From NCBI GenBank assembly GCA_977006965.1, contig OZ345366.1, positions 496,001 to 560,000 of the forward strand: DNA of 64,000 nt. Reading direction: 5' to 3'. The position numbers and the translations under genes were made by a program. The stretch comes from Phymatolithon calcareum (Eukaryota; Rhodophyta; Florideophyceae; Hapalidiales). The number at the start of each line of letters is the position of its first letter. Position 1 is the first letter of the stretch. This document shows positions 62,985 to 64,000 of this stretch, in pieces. The notes under the pieces were generated by a model that searched no databases, was not told the DNA's origin, and saw only the letters and a program-made list of their open reading frames with translations.

Positions 62985-63826
62985 TACTTGAGAGTTGTTT
63001 TGAGGGATGCCCGCGTTCAACCGGCTTGTTTGCAGTTGTCGTGTCGGCGCGGTATCATGGGCGACATGAATATCGCCACGTCCGAGACAAGCTGATGCGG
63101 GCGACGCGGACGGTGGAAGAGGCGCCAGGCTGCGGCACGGCGCAGCGAGGCGCGATCGTGCGCGCAACGCGCAGTGGAGCGGCAACGCCCGCTAGACGAA
63201 GGTAGGACAGGGAAGGGATGCGCGGGAAGAAAGCAATTCCACCAGCAGTTTGTCCAACGGAGACATGGTTTAAGGGACCAATTCGTTGTGCAGGGACGCG
63301 GGAAGCGAAGCGGGCACGGAACGGGGAGGCGGGTCAAAGCGGCTGCCCAGGCCGGCAAGAAGCAGCGCTCAACGGGAGGTAAGATGGCCGACCCAGTTGT
63401 TGCGTGTGAGACGTCGAAGGGGGAGTGTTTGCGAGCGGAGATGCGTGCAGGTAACGAATTCAATGAGGTTTATGGTATTGCAATTGAATTTTCGAGGGAC
63501 TAGGTATTGTATGAGCATCAACAGATGTCTCTAGTAAAAACCAATTATCAATCGTGATTTTGCCGTAACAGAGCGTATCAGAGGCTCCGCGATGGTATCA
63601 AAGAAGACAGATCAGTACAACCGCGGCGAAAAAATGCAGTTCAAAGCGTTTGTTTTTCAATTAAATATTAAATTACTGCGCTATCATACGGAGCAAGTTG
63701 TACAGTAAACTATAAATTGATGGGGATGAAGTACAGTATCACAGAGAGGAGAACTACTCTATCATACATATGATATATCATCAACCATTTTCGAGTAAAT
63801 AGTTATTATTTTGATATATCAAGATT
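62985..63826. other. Intergenic region upstream of the WD40 gene
   Basis: GC-rich to about 63450 then AT-rich. No gene supported. The promoter of the WD40 gene should lie here; no TATA motif stands out. Confidence 0.4.
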
Positions 63827-64000
63827 TCAATTTCTTGATGCTCTTTCCTTGTGACAGAACCAGATCGGTTTTCGTGGCATGCTTAAGTTTTGTATTTTGC
63901 AAATAATTATTGCTTCCACCATATCTGGCCGCAATTGCACCAATTCTGCGGCATACACCTCGTGCGCCTTGTCCGGCGGTCCGAAAAAGCCCGGCAAACA
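63827..64000 (-). CDS. Unidentified ORF, C-terminal end only
   Basis: 57 codons open from the right edge to a TGA at 63827-63829, minus strand (ends PIWFCHKERASRN). Residues just inside the edge read CLPGFFGPPDKAHEVYAAEL. Too little to identify. Composition is more gene-like than the adjacent AT-rich DNA, but it could also be a transposon fragment. Confidence 0.4.
   Translation of the reverse strand, partial: CLPGFFGPPDKAHEVYAAELVQLRPDMVEAIIICKIQNLSMPRKPIWFCHKERASRN

Overview
This is eukaryotic nuclear DNA. There are no operons or Shine-Dalgarno sites. Four transposon groups carry eukaryote-type hallmarks (Ty1/copia, non-LTR, pogo-like, hAT-like MITEs), there is a tRNA-Trp with a short canonical-position intron, and the few host genes are intronless and sit between repeats. 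One host gene encodes a DUF151/bifunctional-nuclease protein with UVR motifs and a transit-peptide-like N-terminus, a combination known from plants, red algae and cyanobacteria. Together these suggest a red alga of the Chondrus type; this is inference from gene content, not a database match.

Layout. 1-942 (-): 3' part unknown, an unidentified gene running off the left edge. 943-4715: gene-free DNA with a cluster of near-perfect hairpins. 4716-18270 and 18271-about 48108: two copies of one tandem segmental duplication. The join at 18270/18271 truncates the first copy of the nuclease gene after about 73 codons; the complete gene (47881-49035) closes the second copy. Unit 1 is about 13.6 kb. Unit 2 is about 30 kb because of nested insertions, and nearly every one can be dated by its empty site in the other unit: a young intact Ty1/copia element (19002-25501), a TIR MITE (26760-27578), a sister MITE (29071-32287) that itself holds an intact pogo-like transposon (29264-31875), a GAA-tailed retroposon (32357-33149), a hAT-type MITE (33171-38785) that contains a tandem pair of tyrosine-recombinase elements with terminal inverted repeats (34228-38567), a non-LTR retrotransposon (42280-44188), and a possible solo LTR (44471-45791) with a second hAT-type MITE inside it. 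Unit 1 carries its own private insertions, including a TTAA-flanked MITE (16554-17358).

Each unit also has one copy of a multi-pass membrane protein gene (9787-10773 and 39365-40315), diverged to roughly 70-75% protein identity by eye. Scattered through 12-55 kb are at least seven intact or broken copies of an ORF family I do not recognise; two copies are demonstrably mobile because the other unit preserves the uninserted site.

49-64 kb: tRNA-Trp, a decayed non-LTR element with an inverted 5' half, more family relics, a perfect 38-bp palindrome, an array of eleven CGAAACTT sites, a second GAA-tailed retroposon, a WD40-repeat protein gene (61536-62984, -), and the 3' end of another minus-strand ORF at the right edge.

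Most notable: (1) the tyrosine-recombinase transposons with about 51-bp terminal inverted repeats, internal palindromes and an in-frame deleted partner copy; (2) a Tudor-like module inserted inside the RNase H domain of a non-LTR retrotransposon, conserved in two copies; (3) the mobile ORF family; (4) the CGAAACTT array.
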